DNA of 64,000 nt from Janthinobacterium sp. 344 (GCF_900112025.1 NZ_FOKL01000001.1:1231084-1295083); one strand, 5' to 3'; shown: positions 27,600-37,682, counted from the first letter of the stretch. Program-made: numbers and translations. The notes: generated by a model from the letters alone, not told the origin.

Positions 27600-28856
27600 A
27601 TGTCTACTGCCCAAAGCAAGCACGCCGAACACACCGGCGAAGCCTTCAACCTGAAGGAAGCCGCCCTCGCCTATCACGCGCAGCCCCGCGCAGGCAAGAT
27701 TTCCGTCACCCCCACCAAACCGCTGGGCGACGCTCGCGCCCTGACCCTGGCGTACTCGCCCGGTGTCGCCTTTGCCTGCGAAGCCATCGTGGAAGATCCG
27801 CGTTCGGCCGGCACCTACACCTCGCGCAGCAACCTGGTGGCCGTGATCACCAACGGCACCGCCGTGCTGGGCCTGGGCGATATCGGCCCCCTGGCCAGCA
27901 AGCCCGTAATGGAAGGCAAGGCTTGCCTGTTCAAGCAGTTCGCCGACGTCGACGTGTTCGACATCGAACTGGCCGAGAACGACCCCGACCTGTTCATCGA
28001 CACCGTGGTGCGCATGGAGCCGACCTTCGGCGGCATCAACCTGGAAGACATCAAGGCGCCCGACTGCTTCTACATCGAGCAGCAATTGCGCAAGCGTATG
28101 AACATTCCCGTCTTCCACGACGACCAGCATGGCACGGCCATCATCGTCGCGGCCGGCATCCTGAACGGCCTGGAACTGGTGGGCAAGGAGATCGGCAACG
28201 TCAAGGTGGCCGTCTCGGGCGCCGGTGCGGCCTCGATCGCCTGCCTGGACCTGCTCGTTTCGCTGGGCCTGAACAAGTCGCTGCTGAAAGTGTGCGACAG
28301 CCAGGGCGTGATCTATCCGGGCCGCGACGCCAGCATGGAAGAGAACAAGGCACGCTACGCGAATGACACGAGCGACCGCGACCTGGCCGACGCCATGGTC
28401 GGCGCCGATATCTTCATCGGCGTGTCGAAAGGCGGCGTGGTGAGCGCGCAGATGGTCGAATCGATGGCCGCCAAGCCATTGATCTTCGCGCTGGCCAATC
28501 CGCACCCGGAAATCGCCCCGGAAAAAGTGCATGCCGTGCGCGACGACGCCATCGTTGCCACGGGCCGCTCGGACTACCCGAACCAGATCAACAACGTGTT
28601 GTGCTTCCCGTACATCTTCCGCGGCGCGCTGGACGTGGGCGCCACCACCATCAATGAAGAAATGAAGCTGGCCTGCGTGCGCGCCATCGCCGCGCTGGCC
28701 AAGGAACCATTGCCGGGCCACGAGTCCAGCGCCCTGACGCCGCTGCAGCTGATCCCGTCGCCATTCGACGAGCGCCTGCGCAGCTGGGTCGCGCCCGCCG
28801 TCTCGCAGGCGGCCATCGATACGGGCGTGGCGACACGCGTGCCCAGCGGCACCTGA
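27600..28856 (+). CDS. Malic enzyme, short form (malate dehydrogenase, oxaloacetate-decarboxylating)
   Basis: Converts malate to pyruvate and CO2 with NAD(P)+. 418 residues covering the malic N domain ([34 protein letters not shown]) and the NAD-binding domain ([17 protein letters not shown]), without the phosphotransacetylase-like C-terminal extension of Mae[15 protein letters not shown], containing metal ligands, is intact. A TTG start 13 codons upstream is possible but ATG is preferred. Strong promoter with an embedded LacI-type operator, so probably regulated by the divergent regulator in response to a carbon-source signal. Confidence 0.95.
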   Translation: MSTAQSKHAEHTGEAFNLKEAALAYHAQPRAGKISVTPTKPLGDARALTLAYSPGVAFACEAIVEDPRSAGTYTSRSNLVAVITNGTAVLGLGDIGPLASKPVMEGKACLFKQFADVDVFDIELAENDPDLFIDTVVRMEPTFGGINLEDIKAPDCFYIEQQLRKRMNIPVFHDDQHGTAIIVAAGILNGLELVGKEIGNVKVAVSGAGAASIACLDLLVSLGLNKSLLKVCDSQGVIYPGRDASMEENKARYANDTSDRDLADAMVGADIFIGVSKGGVVSAQMVESMAAKPLIFALANPHPEIAPEKVHAVRDDAIVATGRSDYPNQINNVLCFPYIFRGALDVGATTINEEMKLACVRAIAALAKEPLPGHESSALTPLQLIPSPFDERLRSWVAPAVSQAAIDTGVATRVPSGT

Positions 28857-28913
28857 TGCCGGCACCAGGCTTGATCTTCATGCAATAAAACGGCAATAGT
28901 TACCATTGCTTAC

Positions 28914-28948
28914 AAAAAAACCATGGCTAAAAACCATGGTTTTTTTTC
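28914..28948. terminator. Terminator after the malic enzyme gene
   Basis: Stem aaccatgg/ccatggtt between an A tract (28914-28920) and a run of T (28940-28948). Confidence 0.85.
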
Positions 28949-29091
28949 GTTTAGCCCTTGGAAATGTCAAGTTGTATGAGAACAGCAACTAATTGGCGGC
29001 GTATTTCAGAACGACCTTCGATTACAATGGCGCCTGCTTTATGTTGCCACAGTTGCCACGATGATGGTGGCGCGCACGACCCAAGGATCCC

Positions 29092-30303
29092 ATGCTCGGC
29101 TTGACCTCTGTTTGCGTTTTTCTTTTCTTCGCCCTGGCATTGGCTGTCACCAGTGGCTATTCGCTGGGTGCCCTGATACTACTGCTGAGCAGCATGCTGC
29201 TGCTGTGGAAGCGCCCCCGCCTGAATTTGCAGCGCCGCGACTATCTGCTGATCGGCACCCTGCTGGGATATTTCCTCATCTATACGTGCAACATGCTGTA
29301 CCACGGCGACCAGGCGCGCGAGCTCGACATGCCTTCGCGTACCCTGCTGGCCATACCCGTCCTGCTGGTGCTGCTGGCCTATCCGCCGCGCCCGGCCGCC
29401 TGGTGGGCCGGCCTGCCCATCGGCGCCATCGCCGGCACGGCGCTGGCCGTATGGCAACTGTGCGCACTGCACATGGACCGTCCGCAGGCGGCCACCAGCA
29501 ATGCCATTCACTACGGTAACGTCAGCATCTTGCTGGGCATGCTGTCCCTGTGCGGGCTGGGCTGGGCACGCCAGCAGCGCCATCGCGGCGCCTGGACCGT
29601 GCTGCTGATCGCCGGCGGCGTGGCCGGCGTGGCCGGCTCCATCATCAGCGGCAGCCGCGGCGGCTGGCTGGTGCTGCCCGTCTGCGTTTTCCTCTACGCC
29701 TTCCACTACACCCAGGGCCGTGGCAAACACTATATTGCCATCGTGCTGGCGGGCTTTGTGGCGCTCTCCGCCCTGGCCTTTGCCTTGCCCGAGTCGCCCG
29801 TGCGCGAACGCGTCGCCGTCGCTGTCGACGATCTGCAGAAATTCAAGCAAAACGATAACGTCACCACGTCGATCGGCCAGCGCATTGAAATGTGGCGCAC
29901 CGCATTGGAATTGTCCACCGAGCATATCTGGCTGGGACTGGGTAGCGACGGCTATATGGCGGCCAAGCAAACGCTGGCGAACGAAGGCGAGATGGACAAG
30001 ATGATCCTCCATCATACGAATGCCCACAACGATTACATCGATGCCCTGGTCAAGCGCGGCCTCATCGGCCTGGCCGCCTTGCTGGCGCTGTTCTTCCTGC
30101 CGCTGACCCTGTTTGCGAAAGCCCTGCGCCGTGGCAATGCCGCAAGCCGGCCGTTTGCCCTCGCCGGCGTGGTGCTCTGCATCTGCTATCCGATTTTCGG
30201 ACTGACCACCAGTTCCCTGACCTTGAATATCGGTATCTTCATGCTGGTCTTCCCCATGGTCATGCTGTGGGCGCAGCTGCGCCGGCAAGAGCGCAGCAGC
30301 TGA
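29092..30303 (+). CDS. O-antigen ligase/polymerase-family membrane protein
   Basis: 403 residues with about ten to twelve membrane helices and one long periplasmic loop. The Wzy_C region includes SIISGSRGGWLVLPVCVF and, near residues 270-310, GLGSDGYMAAKQ followed by HHTNAHNDYIDALVKRGLIG. The H-N-x-Y/D segment is typical of WaaL-type O-antigen ligases. Transfers polysaccharide from undecaprenyl-diphosphate to lipid A-core in the periplasm. AAGGATCCC precedes the ATG. The neighbouring GT9 gene also fits lipopolysaccharide core work. It may act on the polymer made by the locus at the right end of the window. Confidence 0.85.
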   Translation: MLGLTSVCVFLFFALALAVTSGYSLGALILLLSSMLLLWKRPRLNLQRRDYLLIGTLLGYFLIYTCNMLYHGDQARELDMPSRTLLAIPVLLVLLAYPPRPAAWWAGLPIGAIAGTALAVWQLCALHMDRPQAATSNAIHYGNVSILLGMLSLCGLGWARQQRHRGAWTVLLIAGGVAGVAGSIISGSRGGWLVLPVCVFLYAFHYTQGRGKHYIAIVLAGFVALSALAFALPESPVRERVAVAVDDLQKFKQNDNVTTSIGQRIEMWRTALELSTEHIWLGLGSDGYMAAKQTLANEGEMDKMILHHTNAHNDYIDALVKRGLIGLAALLALFFLPLTLFAKALRRGNAASRPFALAGVVLCICYPIFGLTTSSLTLNIGIFMLVFPMVMLWAQLRRQERSS

Positions 30304-30519
30304 CATGCCTGTGCAAGCAACGCATCGTCAATTGTCATTGTTTATCAACATTTGAGCGGCTACGCTGTATCATGGTATTGTCACACGGGAAAATACTAAA
30401 AGGCGGCAATGATTGACAACGATTCGATGCACGTGGCGTGCATGCCGGTTGTAGCGCCTGGCATTTTCCCGCCCAGTGGCGCACCGCCATCGAATGAATA
30501 CCTGAACCCGTACTGATAC

Positions 30520-31620
30520 ATGACGCCTTTGATTCCTCCCGAACTGCTGCAAAAATCGGACAAAATTCTCTTTATCGCCCATCTGGCGCTGGGAGATTTT
30601 ACTTATCTGCAAAACGGTTTTCGCGCCTTTGCGGCGGCCTACCCACATGTGCAGATCCACCTGTGGGTCGATGAAGTGCGGCGCACTTCCGACGCCAGCC
30701 AGTGGGAAGGATTGCGGACCTACTCGCTGTACGACTGGGTCGAGCAGTCGGGCCTGTTCGCCAAGATCTACCGCAAGACCTATAGCCCGGCGCTCTACGA
30801 AGAGTCACTGCGTGAAGCGAAGGCGGAACGCTATCCTATCGTCGTGTCGCTGGCGCACGTGCGCCCGCAGCAGTACGCGGACCTGGCACGCGAGATCAGC
30901 CCGAACGGACTGGTGATCGGCACGCGCAAGCCGTTCAGCCCGTTGCGCCCCTGGCACTATCTGGCGTATCGCAAGATCGATGCCGTGCTGGTCTCGTATG
31001 CGGGCCAGGATGCGGGCGAACACCATATCAGCAGCGTATACGCGGACTGGTTCCACCAGTTGACGGGCCTCGACATTCCCATCGCCGAGCGCTATCCCTT
31101 CGTGCACATTCCGGAACAGGCGCTGCAGCAGGCTCAGGAGCAACTGGCCACCTGGGGTTTTGCCCCGCGCCAGGGCCCGCTTATCCTGCTGAATCCGTTT
31201 GCCAAGTCGCACAAGCGCAGCTGGCCGCTGGAACGCATTGCCGAACTGATCGCCCGCATGCAGAAGATGCCCAAATGGGCCAACGCCTGTTTCCTGATCA
31301 ATGCCATGCCGCAGGAGCTGGTCAAGGTCGATGCCGTGGTGCAAGCGCACAAGTTGCCGCGCACGCAGGCCTTCAGCGCCGTCGACAACTTTTTCCAGCT
31401 GCCCGCCATGCTGGCGCAATGTGATCTGATCATTTCAGTGGAAACATCGATCATGCATCTGGCGAATGCCGTGCATGTGCCCGTGGTCGCGCTGATGCGC
31501 AAGAAAAGCCCGGAATGGGCGCCGTTCGACAGCGAGAACAGCACCGTCATCACGGTGGCGCGGCGCAGCGACTGGGTCAAGGCAATTTCAGTCGAGCAGG
31601 TATTGAAGGCGATCGCCTAG
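30520..31620 (+). CDS. Glycosyltransferase family 9 (heptosyltransferase-like)
   Basis: 366 residues with the two-domain GT-B organisation of heptosyltransferases. Recognisable stretches: ILFIAHLALGDFTYLQNGFR at the N-terminus, the C-domain entry GPLILLNPFAKSHKRSWPLE, and DLIISVETSIMHLANAVHVP containing the conserved S/D-x-G/T-x-x-M/H-L-A motif that binds the nucleotide-sugar. Likely transfers a heptose or other sugar to the lipid A-core. The DNA upstream (30304-30519) holds no gene. Exact acceptor unknown. Confidence 0.85.
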   Translation: MTPLIPPELLQKSDKILFIAHLALGDFTYLQNGFRAFAAAYPHVQIHLWVDEVRRTSDASQWEGLRTYSLYDWVEQSGLFAKIYRKTYSPALYEESLREAKAERYPIVVSLAHVRPQQYADLAREISPNGLVIGTRKPFSPLRPWHYLAYRKIDAVLVSYAGQDAGEHHISSVYADWFHQLTGLDIPIAERYPFVHIPEQALQQAQEQLATWGFAPRQGPLILLNPFAKSHKRSWPLERIAELIARMQKMPKWANACFLINAMPQELVKVDAVVQAHKLPRTQAFSAVDNFFQLPAMLAQCDLIISVETSIMHLANAVHVPVVALMRKKSPEWAPFDSENSTVITVARRSDWVKAISVEQVLKAIA

Positions 31621-31645
31621 CCGGGCCTGACCTGACCTGCAAGGC

Positions 31646-32257
31646 TCAGTCGGCATTCAGCATGCTGATGCGTACCAGGTCGGCCACGTTATCGACTCCC
31701 AGCTTGTCCATCAGGCGGGCCTTGTGCACTTCCACGGTGCGCACGGAAATGCCCAGCGCGGGGGCGATATCGCGGTTATGCTGCCCCGTCACCACCAGTT
31801 GCATCACTTCCCGTTCGCGTGGCGTCAAGGCGCGCAGCAAGGCCTGGCCTTGCGCCTGGCGCAGCAGCTGGCCACGCGCATGCGCCTCGCGCGAGAACGC
31901 CTCATCGATAGCTGCCAGCAATTTGTCATGATCGAATGGTTTTTCCAGGAAATCGCTGGCTTGCGCCTTGAACGCCTGGCGCGCCAGTGCCACGTCGCCA
32001 TGGCCCGTGATGATGATGACTGGCAGCAAACAACCGAGCTCCAGCAGGCGCGCCTGCAGGCTCAAGCCATCCATGCCCGACATGCGGATATCGATCAGCA
32101 AACAGCCGGCCCACTCGCGGCGCCAGCCTTGCAGAAAATCCTCGCCGCAGGCAAACAAGGCCGTACGGTAGCCGCGCACGCCCAGCAGCAGACCCAGCGC
32201 ATCGCGCACGGCCGGGTCGTCATCGACGATAAACACGGTCAGGTTACTTGTCACCAT
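31646..32257 (-). CDS. FixJ/NarL-type response regulator
   Basis: 203 residues. Receiver domain with acidic VDDDP (11-15), phospho-acceptor Asp56 in LLIDIRMSGMDG, Thr in IIITGHG and Lys in FLEKPFD. A C-terminal LuxR-type HTH reads LTPREREVMQLVVTGQHNRD onward to RTVEVHKARLMDKL. Its start overlaps the upstream MASE1 kinase stop by 14 bp, so the two form a two-component pair. Receiver and HTH sequence match the FixJ/TtrR/TodT subgroup. Signal unknown. Confidence 0.94.
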   Translation of the reverse strand: MVTSNLTVFIVDDDPAVRDALGLLLGVRGYRTALFACGEDFLQGWRREWAGCLLIDIRMSGMDGLSLQARLLELGCLLPVIIITGHGDVALARQAFKAQASDFLEKPFDHDKLLAAIDEAFSREAHARGQLLRQAQGQALLRALTPREREVMQLVVTGQHNRDIAPALGISVRTVEVHKARLMDKLGVDNVADLVRISMLNAD

Positions 32258-33866
32258 ACTCTCCTGTTGCAGCCGCGCTGGCGCGCGCCAGGGGCAGGAC
32301 AAAACGAAAAATGCCATGCTTGCCCACTTCGGCCCACAGCTGGCCGCCATGCGCCTCGACAATGGCCCGGCTGAGGACCAGGCCCAGCCCCAGGCCACTG
32401 GCCTTGGACGAGACGAAAGGCTCGAACAGGCGTGCCGCCAGGCTATTGGAAATACCCGGCCCGCTGTCTTCCACGGACAGGCGCAGCCGCCCGCCGTCGA
32501 GCGGCTCCGCCGAGACCGTGATGCGGCGCTGGCCACGCGGCTGGCCCAGCACGGCATCCTGCGCATTGGCCAGTAAATTACGCAATACCAGCTCGATTTG
32601 CAAGCGGTCGGCGTTGACGGCCAGCGGCGACGGCGGTGCCAGCACCAGTTCGATGCCATGTTCATGGAACAGCGGCGTAAACTGGCGCGCCATGCCGGCG
32701 ATCAGGGCGCTCGCCTCCACCGCTTCGAGCTGCATCGCCCCGGTACGGAAGAAATCGCGCAAGCGGCGCACCACTTCCGCGGCGCGTCCCGACTCGACGA
32801 TCATGTGGCCGACGGCACTTTGCAGCAAGGCACCATTCTCGCCCCGCTCCAGCAAGTATTCGCAGGCCTTGCCATAGGTCGACAGGGCCGTCAGCGGCTG
32901 GTTCAGCTCGTGCGCCAGCGCAGCGGCCATCTCGCCCGCCGCCGCCAGGCGCATCGTATGCTTGAGCTCATCGGCCACCTGGCGCATTTCATCGACGACG
33001 ATGCCGATAAAAAAGCCCACCAGCGCCAGCACGGCGTCGAGCAGCTGCAATTCATAAAACTGGATATTCACCGCATGCGACCACTTCACCAGGGTGATGA
33101 TGCACAGTTGCAGCACGAACACGGCCAGCACGGCCCCATGCAAGCCCTGGCGCGATGCGGCCCAGATGACGGGTAGAAACAGGAAGTAGAAATGCTTGTA
33201 CTCGGAGCGGATGATGGAACCGAAGACGCTCCACAGCACGAAACTGGCCAGTGCCAGGTAGGCCAGGGTTTCCCAGCGCCAGACGGCCGCGCGCAGGCGC
33301 TCGCGCCCGCGTTCGCTGACCAGTACCCAGATGAGCGGCATCGAGACGACGATACCCACCGTGTCGCCGATGCCGAAACGCAGCACTGCCGTCGCCCACT
33401 CGCCGGCCGGGATGCGTCCCGTCAGCGACAGCAGCGAAATGTAGCCGAGCGCGTTGACCATCGTGCCGAACAGCACGATGGCCACCCAGCTGCTCAGGCG
33501 GCGGCGGTTGTCGAAGATGTCGCTGCTGCTGAAACCGCGGCGCAAGGCCACGCCGATGCCGCCATAGCCCAGCACCAGCCAGGCCGAACACAGCAAGGTC
33601 AGCGGCAGCCCCGCCGGCATGCCGCGCACCAGCACTTCGCCGGCCAGCAGGGCGATAAACCAGGGCAGGATGGCCTTGCGCCCATGGATCAGCCAAAATA
33701 CCAGGCCCAGCGACGGATCGGGATTCCAGGGCGTGATGTTCAGTCCATACATCGGATCGATATACGTGGCCCAGTCGAACAGCAGATACAGGCCGACGAA
33801 GGCGGGATACTGCAGGTAGGAGGACAGGGTTGGGCGCATGGACGGTGTGTTCTGACTGTTCCGCAT
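32244..33866 (-). CDS. MASE1-type sensor histidine kinase
   Basis: 540 residues. The N-terminal 290 contain about eight helices resembling the MASE1 integral membrane sensor. Then H box ALAHELNQPLTALSTYGKAC, N box LRNLLANAQDAV, G1 VEDSGPGIS and G2 GLGLGLVLS of a FixL/TodS-class kinase core. Its stop overlaps the regulator start. It is a cytoplasmic-membrane sensor of unknown stimulus. Confidence 0.92.
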   Translation of the reverse strand: MRNSQNTPSMRPTLSSYLQYPAFVGLYLLFDWATYIDPMYGLNITPWNPDPSLGLVFWLIHGRKAILPWFIALLAGEVLVRGMPAGLPLTLLCSAWLVLGYGGIGVALRRGFSSSDIFDNRRRLSSWVAIVLFGTMVNALGYISLLSLTGRIPAGEWATAVLRFGIGDTVGIVVSMPLIWVLVSERGRERLRAAVWRWETLAYLALASFVLWSVFGSIIRSEYKHFYFLFLPVIWAASRQGLHGAVLAVFVLQLCIITLVKWSHAVNIQFYELQLLDAVLALVGFFIGIVVDEMRQVADELKHTMRLAAAGEMAAALAHELNQPLTALSTYGKACEYLLERGENGALLQSAVGHMIVESGRAAEVVRRLRDFFRTGAMQLEAVEASALIAGMARQFTPLFHEHGIELVLAPPSPLAVNADRLQIELVLRNLLANAQDAVLGQPRGQRRITVSAEPLDGGRLRLSVEDSGPGISNSLAARLFEPFVSSKASGLGLGLVLSRAIVEAHGGQLWAEVGKHGIFRFVLPLARASAAATGEYGDK

Positions 33867-33957
33867 TATGCATCGCAGGCGCGCGCCGCGCCATGGGGTC
33901 CGGCGTTATAGGCGCACCCGAGCCTTTTCATGCCACACCCATGCGCCGCCAGCGCGG

Positions 33958-35346
33958 CTAGTTCCCGCCTGCCAGCGGCAGCCGCACTTCCACCAGCAAG
34001 CCGATGCCGCCATGTCCCCGATGCAGCTGAATCGAACCGCCATGCTGGCGCACCACCGAGGCAACGATGGACAAGCCCAGGCCGCTGCCTGGCTGTCCCT
34101 GCTGGGGGGCGCGGAAGAAGCGGTCGAAAACGCGCTCATACAGGGCCGGCGCGATGCCCGGTCCCTGGTCCGCCACGTGCAGTACAGCCTGGTTGCGCTC
34201 CGCGTGCAGCGACACCGTGACGCTGCTGCCGCGCGGACTGTACTTGATGGCGTTCTCCACCAGGTTGTCGATCAGCGATACCAGGCTCTCGCGCTGGCCC
34301 GGCACGCGCAGCGACACGCTGGCCAGGAGCTCCAGTTCGATACCACCGGCCTGCGCCAGGCCGGACAGGGCCGCCAGCCGGTCCTGCAACAAGGAGTCCA
34401 ACACCTGCGGCTGGCGCTCGCCCCCTTCGGCCTGCACTTCGTTGCGCGTCAGCTGCAGCAGCTGCCCCACCAGGCGCGCGGCGCGATTGGCGCTGTTCAA
34501 AATGCCGTCCAGCAGCTCCTGCTGACGCGGATCATGCGTCTGGCCTTGCAGGGCTTCGACATTCACGCGCATGGCCGCCAGCGGCGTACGCAGCTCATGC
34601 GTGGCATCGGCAATGAAACTGCGTTCGCGCGCGGCGCTGGTATCGACCCGCTGCAGCAGCGCATTGATATTGTCGACCAGCGCCGCCAGTTCGCCGTGCG
34701 GCGGCTTGAACGTCAGCGGGCGCAAATCCTGCGGCCCCCGCGACGCCACTTCCTGCGCCACCTTGCGCCATGGCCGCATGGCCAGACGGATCGACAGCCA
34801 GGCCGGCAACAGCAGGAAGGGCAAACTGATCAGTAGCGGCAGCAAGTAGTAGCCTCGTGAATTGATGGTGATGAAGAACTGCCAGGCGCCGCCCGCTTCG
34901 AGCACCGTCACGCGCGTGGCGCCCTCGGCCAGGCTGCGGCTGCGCCAGGGTTGCCCCTTGACGTACACCACCTCCATCTGTTCCGGACCGGCGCTGCGGA
35001 TGCCGCTGGGCGCATTCGGCGACTTGTACACCAGCTGGCCCGCGCGCCAGACCAGGATGCGCGGCGCCAGTTCCGGCACCTGCCCCATTTCAAATTCCTC
35101 GCGCAGGGCTTCATCGATGGCCCGCAGGCTCTGCGCCTGGCGCGCGGGCTGGTCGGCCAGGTTATCCGTCACGCTGATAATGGCGTGCAAGACCCCGCGG
35201 GTCACATTGCTCGCTTCGCCCGTGCCCTCGAACAGCACATACGCCACCGCCAGGCTCCACAGCACGCTGAGCATCAGCATTTGCGCGATCATCAGGCGGC
35301 GTACCAGGGTGGGACGGCGCAGCATGGTCCAGAAACGCCCCATCAT
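33958..35346 (-). CDS. QseC-like sensor histidine kinase
   Basis: 462 residues. A first helix (LMIAQMLMLSVLWSLAVAYV), a periplasmic domain to about residue 165, a second helix (YYLLPLLISLPFLLLPAWLS), a HAMP-like linker, H box FIADATHELRTPLAAMRVNV, N box LIDNLVENAIKYS, and G boxes VADQGPGIAP and GSGLGLSIV. Its ATG overlaps the regulator's TGA as ATGA. Family members sense hormones or cationic stress; the signal here is unknown. Confidence 0.94.
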   Translation of the reverse strand: MMGRFWTMLRRPTLVRRLMIAQMLMLSVLWSLAVAYVLFEGTGEASNVTRGVLHAIISVTDNLADQPARQAQSLRAIDEALREEFEMGQVPELAPRILVWRAGQLVYKSPNAPSGIRSAGPEQMEVVYVKGQPWRSRSLAEGATRVTVLEAGGAWQFFITINSRGYYLLPLLISLPFLLLPAWLSIRLAMRPWRKVAQEVASRGPQDLRPLTFKPPHGELAALVDNINALLQRVDTSAARERSFIADATHELRTPLAAMRVNVEALQGQTHDPRQQELLDGILNSANRAARLVGQLLQLTRNEVQAEGGERQPQVLDSLLQDRLAALSGLAQAGGIELELLASVSLRVPGQRESLVSLIDNLVENAIKYSPRGSSVTVSLHAERNQAVLHVADQGPGIAPALYERVFDRFFRAPQQGQPGSGLGLSIVASVVRQHGGSIQLHRGHGGIGLLVEVRLPLAGGN

Positions 35347-36029
35347 GCGCCAGGGCCCGGCTGGGCAGGCGACTCGCCCTGCTGGTCGATGACATAGCCG
35401 ACGCCGCGCACGGTGCGGATATAGCCTTCGCCTATCTTGCGGCGCAAGTTACCCATATGCACATCCAAGGTATTGCTGGCATTCGCCAGGCCGCCGGGCA
35501 GGATATGCTCTTCCAGCACGCGGCGCGTGATGACCCGGTTGGCGCGCATCAGCAAGGTTTTCAGCAAGGCATATTCACTGGCCGTCAGCTCCACGGGACG
35601 GCCGTGGACGCTGACCCGCCGCGTGGGCACTTGCAGCAGCAGGCCGCGCAGCTCGATGGTGTCGCCATCGAAGCCATAACTGCGGCGCGCCAGCGCGCGC
35701 ACGCGCGACAGCAGTTCGGCCAGCACGAATGGTTTCACCAGGTAATCATCGGCGCCGCCGTCCAGGCCCCGCAGGCGCTGTTCCAGCGTGTCGCGGGCGC
35801 TGAGGATCAGTACGGGCAGGCGCGCCGCGCGCAAGCGGGCCAGCAGGTCGAGGCCGTCGCCATCGGGCAAGCCCAGGTCCAGCAGCACCAGTTCGCAACT
35901 GTCGTGGTCGATACTGCGCGCCGCATCTTCCAGGCTGCGCACCCAGACCACTTGCATGCCCTGGTCGCGCAAGGCGATCCGCACGCCATTGCCCAGGTCC
36001 ATATCGTCTTCTATCAGCAGTATTTTCAT
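35343..36029 (-). CDS. OmpR/QseB-type response regulator
   Basis: 228 residues. Receiver with EDD (7-9), Asp51 in LLDLGLPDGDG and Lys in DDYLVKPF; C-terminal winged helix ending NTLDVHMGNLRRKIGEGYIR. Divergent from the MipA/OmpV gene; four TTCAT-type boxes at 11-bp pitch lie between. The MKILLIEDD start is used; two nearby in-frame ATGs upstream could add three or four residues. Confidence 0.94.
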   Translation of the reverse strand: MKILLIEDDMDLGNGVRIALRDQGMQVVWVRSLEDAARSIDHDSCELVLLDLGLPDGDGLDLLARLRAARLPVLILSARDTLEQRLRGLDGGADDYLVKPFVLAELLSRVRALARRSYGFDGDTIELRGLLLQVPTRRVSVHGRPVELTASEYALLKTLLMRANRVITRRVLEEHILPGGLANASNTLDVHMGNLRRKIGEGYIRTVRGVGYVIDQQGESPAQPGPGA

Positions 36030-36077
36030 GAGCATCATTAAACCATCACAAGCTGAAGAATGGGTAAAGACGCCACC

Positions 36078-36115
36078 TTCATGCAATCTTCATACAAGGC
36101 TCATTTTTCCTTCAT
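36078..36115. promoter_or_regulatory. Four TTCAT/CTCAT boxes at exact 11-bp spacing
   Basis: TTCAT at 36078, TTCAT at 36089, CTCAT at 36100, TTCAT at 36111. An 11-bp direct repeat is the usual binding pattern of OmpR/PhoB-family dimers. Located between the divergent QseB-like regulator (starts 36029) and mipA-like gene (starts 36187), so likely the operator for one or both. Binding by this regulator is inferred. Confidence 0.65.
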
Positions 36116-36186
36116 GGCACAGGCCGATACTGTGCGCAGTCAATCGAGCCACTCCGGACTCGGTTCTCCACCTGACGGAAAACGCC

Positions 36187-37008
36187 ATGCACACACCGAC
36201 CACCCTGCTGACCTCGTTGGCCCTCGCCAGCGGCCTGATCCTCAACCCGCTGGCCGCCGCGGCCGCCGAGCCCGCACCGGAAAATGTCTTCACCATCGGC
36301 GGCGGCGTCGCCGCCATTTCCAGCTATTCCGGTTCCGACAAACTCTCCGCCTCGCCGCTGATCATTCTCGACTACGCCATGGCCAATGGCCTGTTCATCA
36401 GCACCTCGCGCGGCATCGGTTACGGCGGCCAGGCTGGCCCCTTCAGCTACAGCGCCGCGTTCGGCTATCGCGGCAACCGCGAAGACCACAAGCGCAAAGG
36501 CATCAACGGCTGGGGCGGCAGCGATTTCCTGAAGGGCATGGGCGAAGTCAAGGGCAACGCCAGCGCACTGCTGAGCGCGGGCTATTCGCCACTGCCGGGC
36601 CTGTCGCTGAGCATCACCAGCGACATTCCCCTGACCAACCGCGAAAATGGCGCGAACGTGCATTTTGGTGCCAGCGGCCAGATCTACGGCCGGGCCGATG
36701 CCAAGGGCGCGCAGCAAGACAGCGTGACCATCGGCGGACAGCTGGGCTGGGGCGAGCGCAAGTACGTGCAGACCATGTATGGCGTGACGGCGACACAGGC
36801 GGCCAATACGTCGTTCAAACAATACACGCCCAAGGGCGGTTTCTATGAAGCACAAGCCACCGTCAACTGGGAACACCGCATCGATACCCGCTGGGGCGTC
36901 AACACCCTGGTCGGTGTCGAACACCGCCTGGGCGATGCGGCCAAGAGCCCCATCGTGCGACGCAAGACGGCGCCGATCGCCGCGCTCTACGTCACCTACC
37001 GTTACTAA
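36187..37008 (+). CDS. MipA/OmpV-family outer-membrane protein
   Basis: 273 residues. Signal peptide MHTPTTLLTSLALASGLILN then PLAAAAAEP. The mature protein shows alternating beta-strand pattern with Gly/aromatic ends (FTIGGGVAAISSYSGSDK, YSAAFGYRGNRED, AALYVTYRY with C-terminal aromatic residue). This is the MipA/OmpV barrel family, scaffolds or pores often controlled by QseB/PmrA-like systems. The 11-bp-pitch boxes upstream fit that control. SD gacggaaa 5 bases before the ATG. Confidence 0.9.
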   Translation: MHTPTTLLTSLALASGLILNPLAAAAAEPAPENVFTIGGGVAAISSYSGSDKLSASPLIILDYAMANGLFISTSRGIGYGGQAGPFSYSAAFGYRGNREDHKRKGINGWGGSDFLKGMGEVKGNASALLSAGYSPLPGLSLSITSDIPLTNRENGANVHFGASGQIYGRADAKGAQQDSVTIGGQLGWGERKYVQTMYGVTATQAANTSFKQYTPKGGFYEAQATVNWEHRIDTRWGVNTLVGVEHRLGDAAKSPIVRRKTAPIAALYVTYRY

Positions 37009-37111
37009 AAAACAGCCGGCATAAGGGAAACCCGTACGCTGTTTCGCCAATTTACACGGGCAATGGGCGCCGATAAGATGACGCGGTTTCCTTCCTGTAG
37101 CCAGCTCATCC

Positions 37112-37651
37112 ATGCACGCATCGCGCCTTGCCCCGCAACGTCTCCGCGCCCCGGAAAGCGCTGCGGGGGCGTGCGGCATGCCAGGCAAGGATACCTTGCT
37201 GCTGCTCTTGCCCGTCAAGCGCGCCAGCGACATCATCTACGGCGCGCGCTACGCCAGGCGCTTGCAGGAATGGGGCATCAAGGTCAACGTCAGCCTGCTG
37301 CACGTGACACCTGCCCCGCCGCGCCAGGCCAAGGACTTGCCGCGGCATGGCGCCGGCGAGCACCATGCGCTGGACCTTGCCACGCAGCAGATGATGCACG
37401 AGGCGGAACTCTACCTGAGCCGTTCCCATATCGCCTTCCATACCCACATTTTCGCCGGCGAACTGCTGTTTACGATCCTCGATACGGCCGAATTGCTGGG
37501 TTGCCACGAAATTGTCTTGCCAGCCCCCCGGCACAGCGCCTGGCCGCGCCATTTTTCGGGCGGACTGGCCGGCAAGCTGGCGCGTGGCAGCCGCGGCACC
37601 ACCATCCTGCTGGCGAACGACGAGGGCGTCAGCAGCCCGGTACCCGCCTGA
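37112..37651 (+). CDS. Universal-stress-protein-like protein
   Basis: 179 residues. After a ~24-residue N-terminal tail the sequence TLLLLLPVKRASDIIYGARYA, VNVSLLHVTPAPPRQ and TAELLGCHEIVLPAPRHSAW follows the beta-alpha order of the Usp fold. The usual ATP-binding G-x2-G-x9-G(S/T) signature is only loosely present (SGGLAGKLARGSRGTTILL, split here). Function unknown. It precedes the DUF535 gene by 31 bp, suggesting co-transcription. An internal ATG at about 37178 is another possible start. Confidence 0.6.
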   Translation: MHASRLAPQRLRAPESAAGACGMPGKDTLLLLLPVKRASDIIYGARYARRLQEWGIKVNVSLLHVTPAPPRQAKDLPRHGAGEHHALDLATQQMMHEAELYLSRSHIAFHTHIFAGELLFTILDTAELLGCHEIVLPAPRHSAWPRHFSGGLAGKLARGSRGTTILLANDEGVSSPVPA

Positions 37652-37682
37652 GCCGACACGGCTTCGGCGTTCTCTCTTAATC

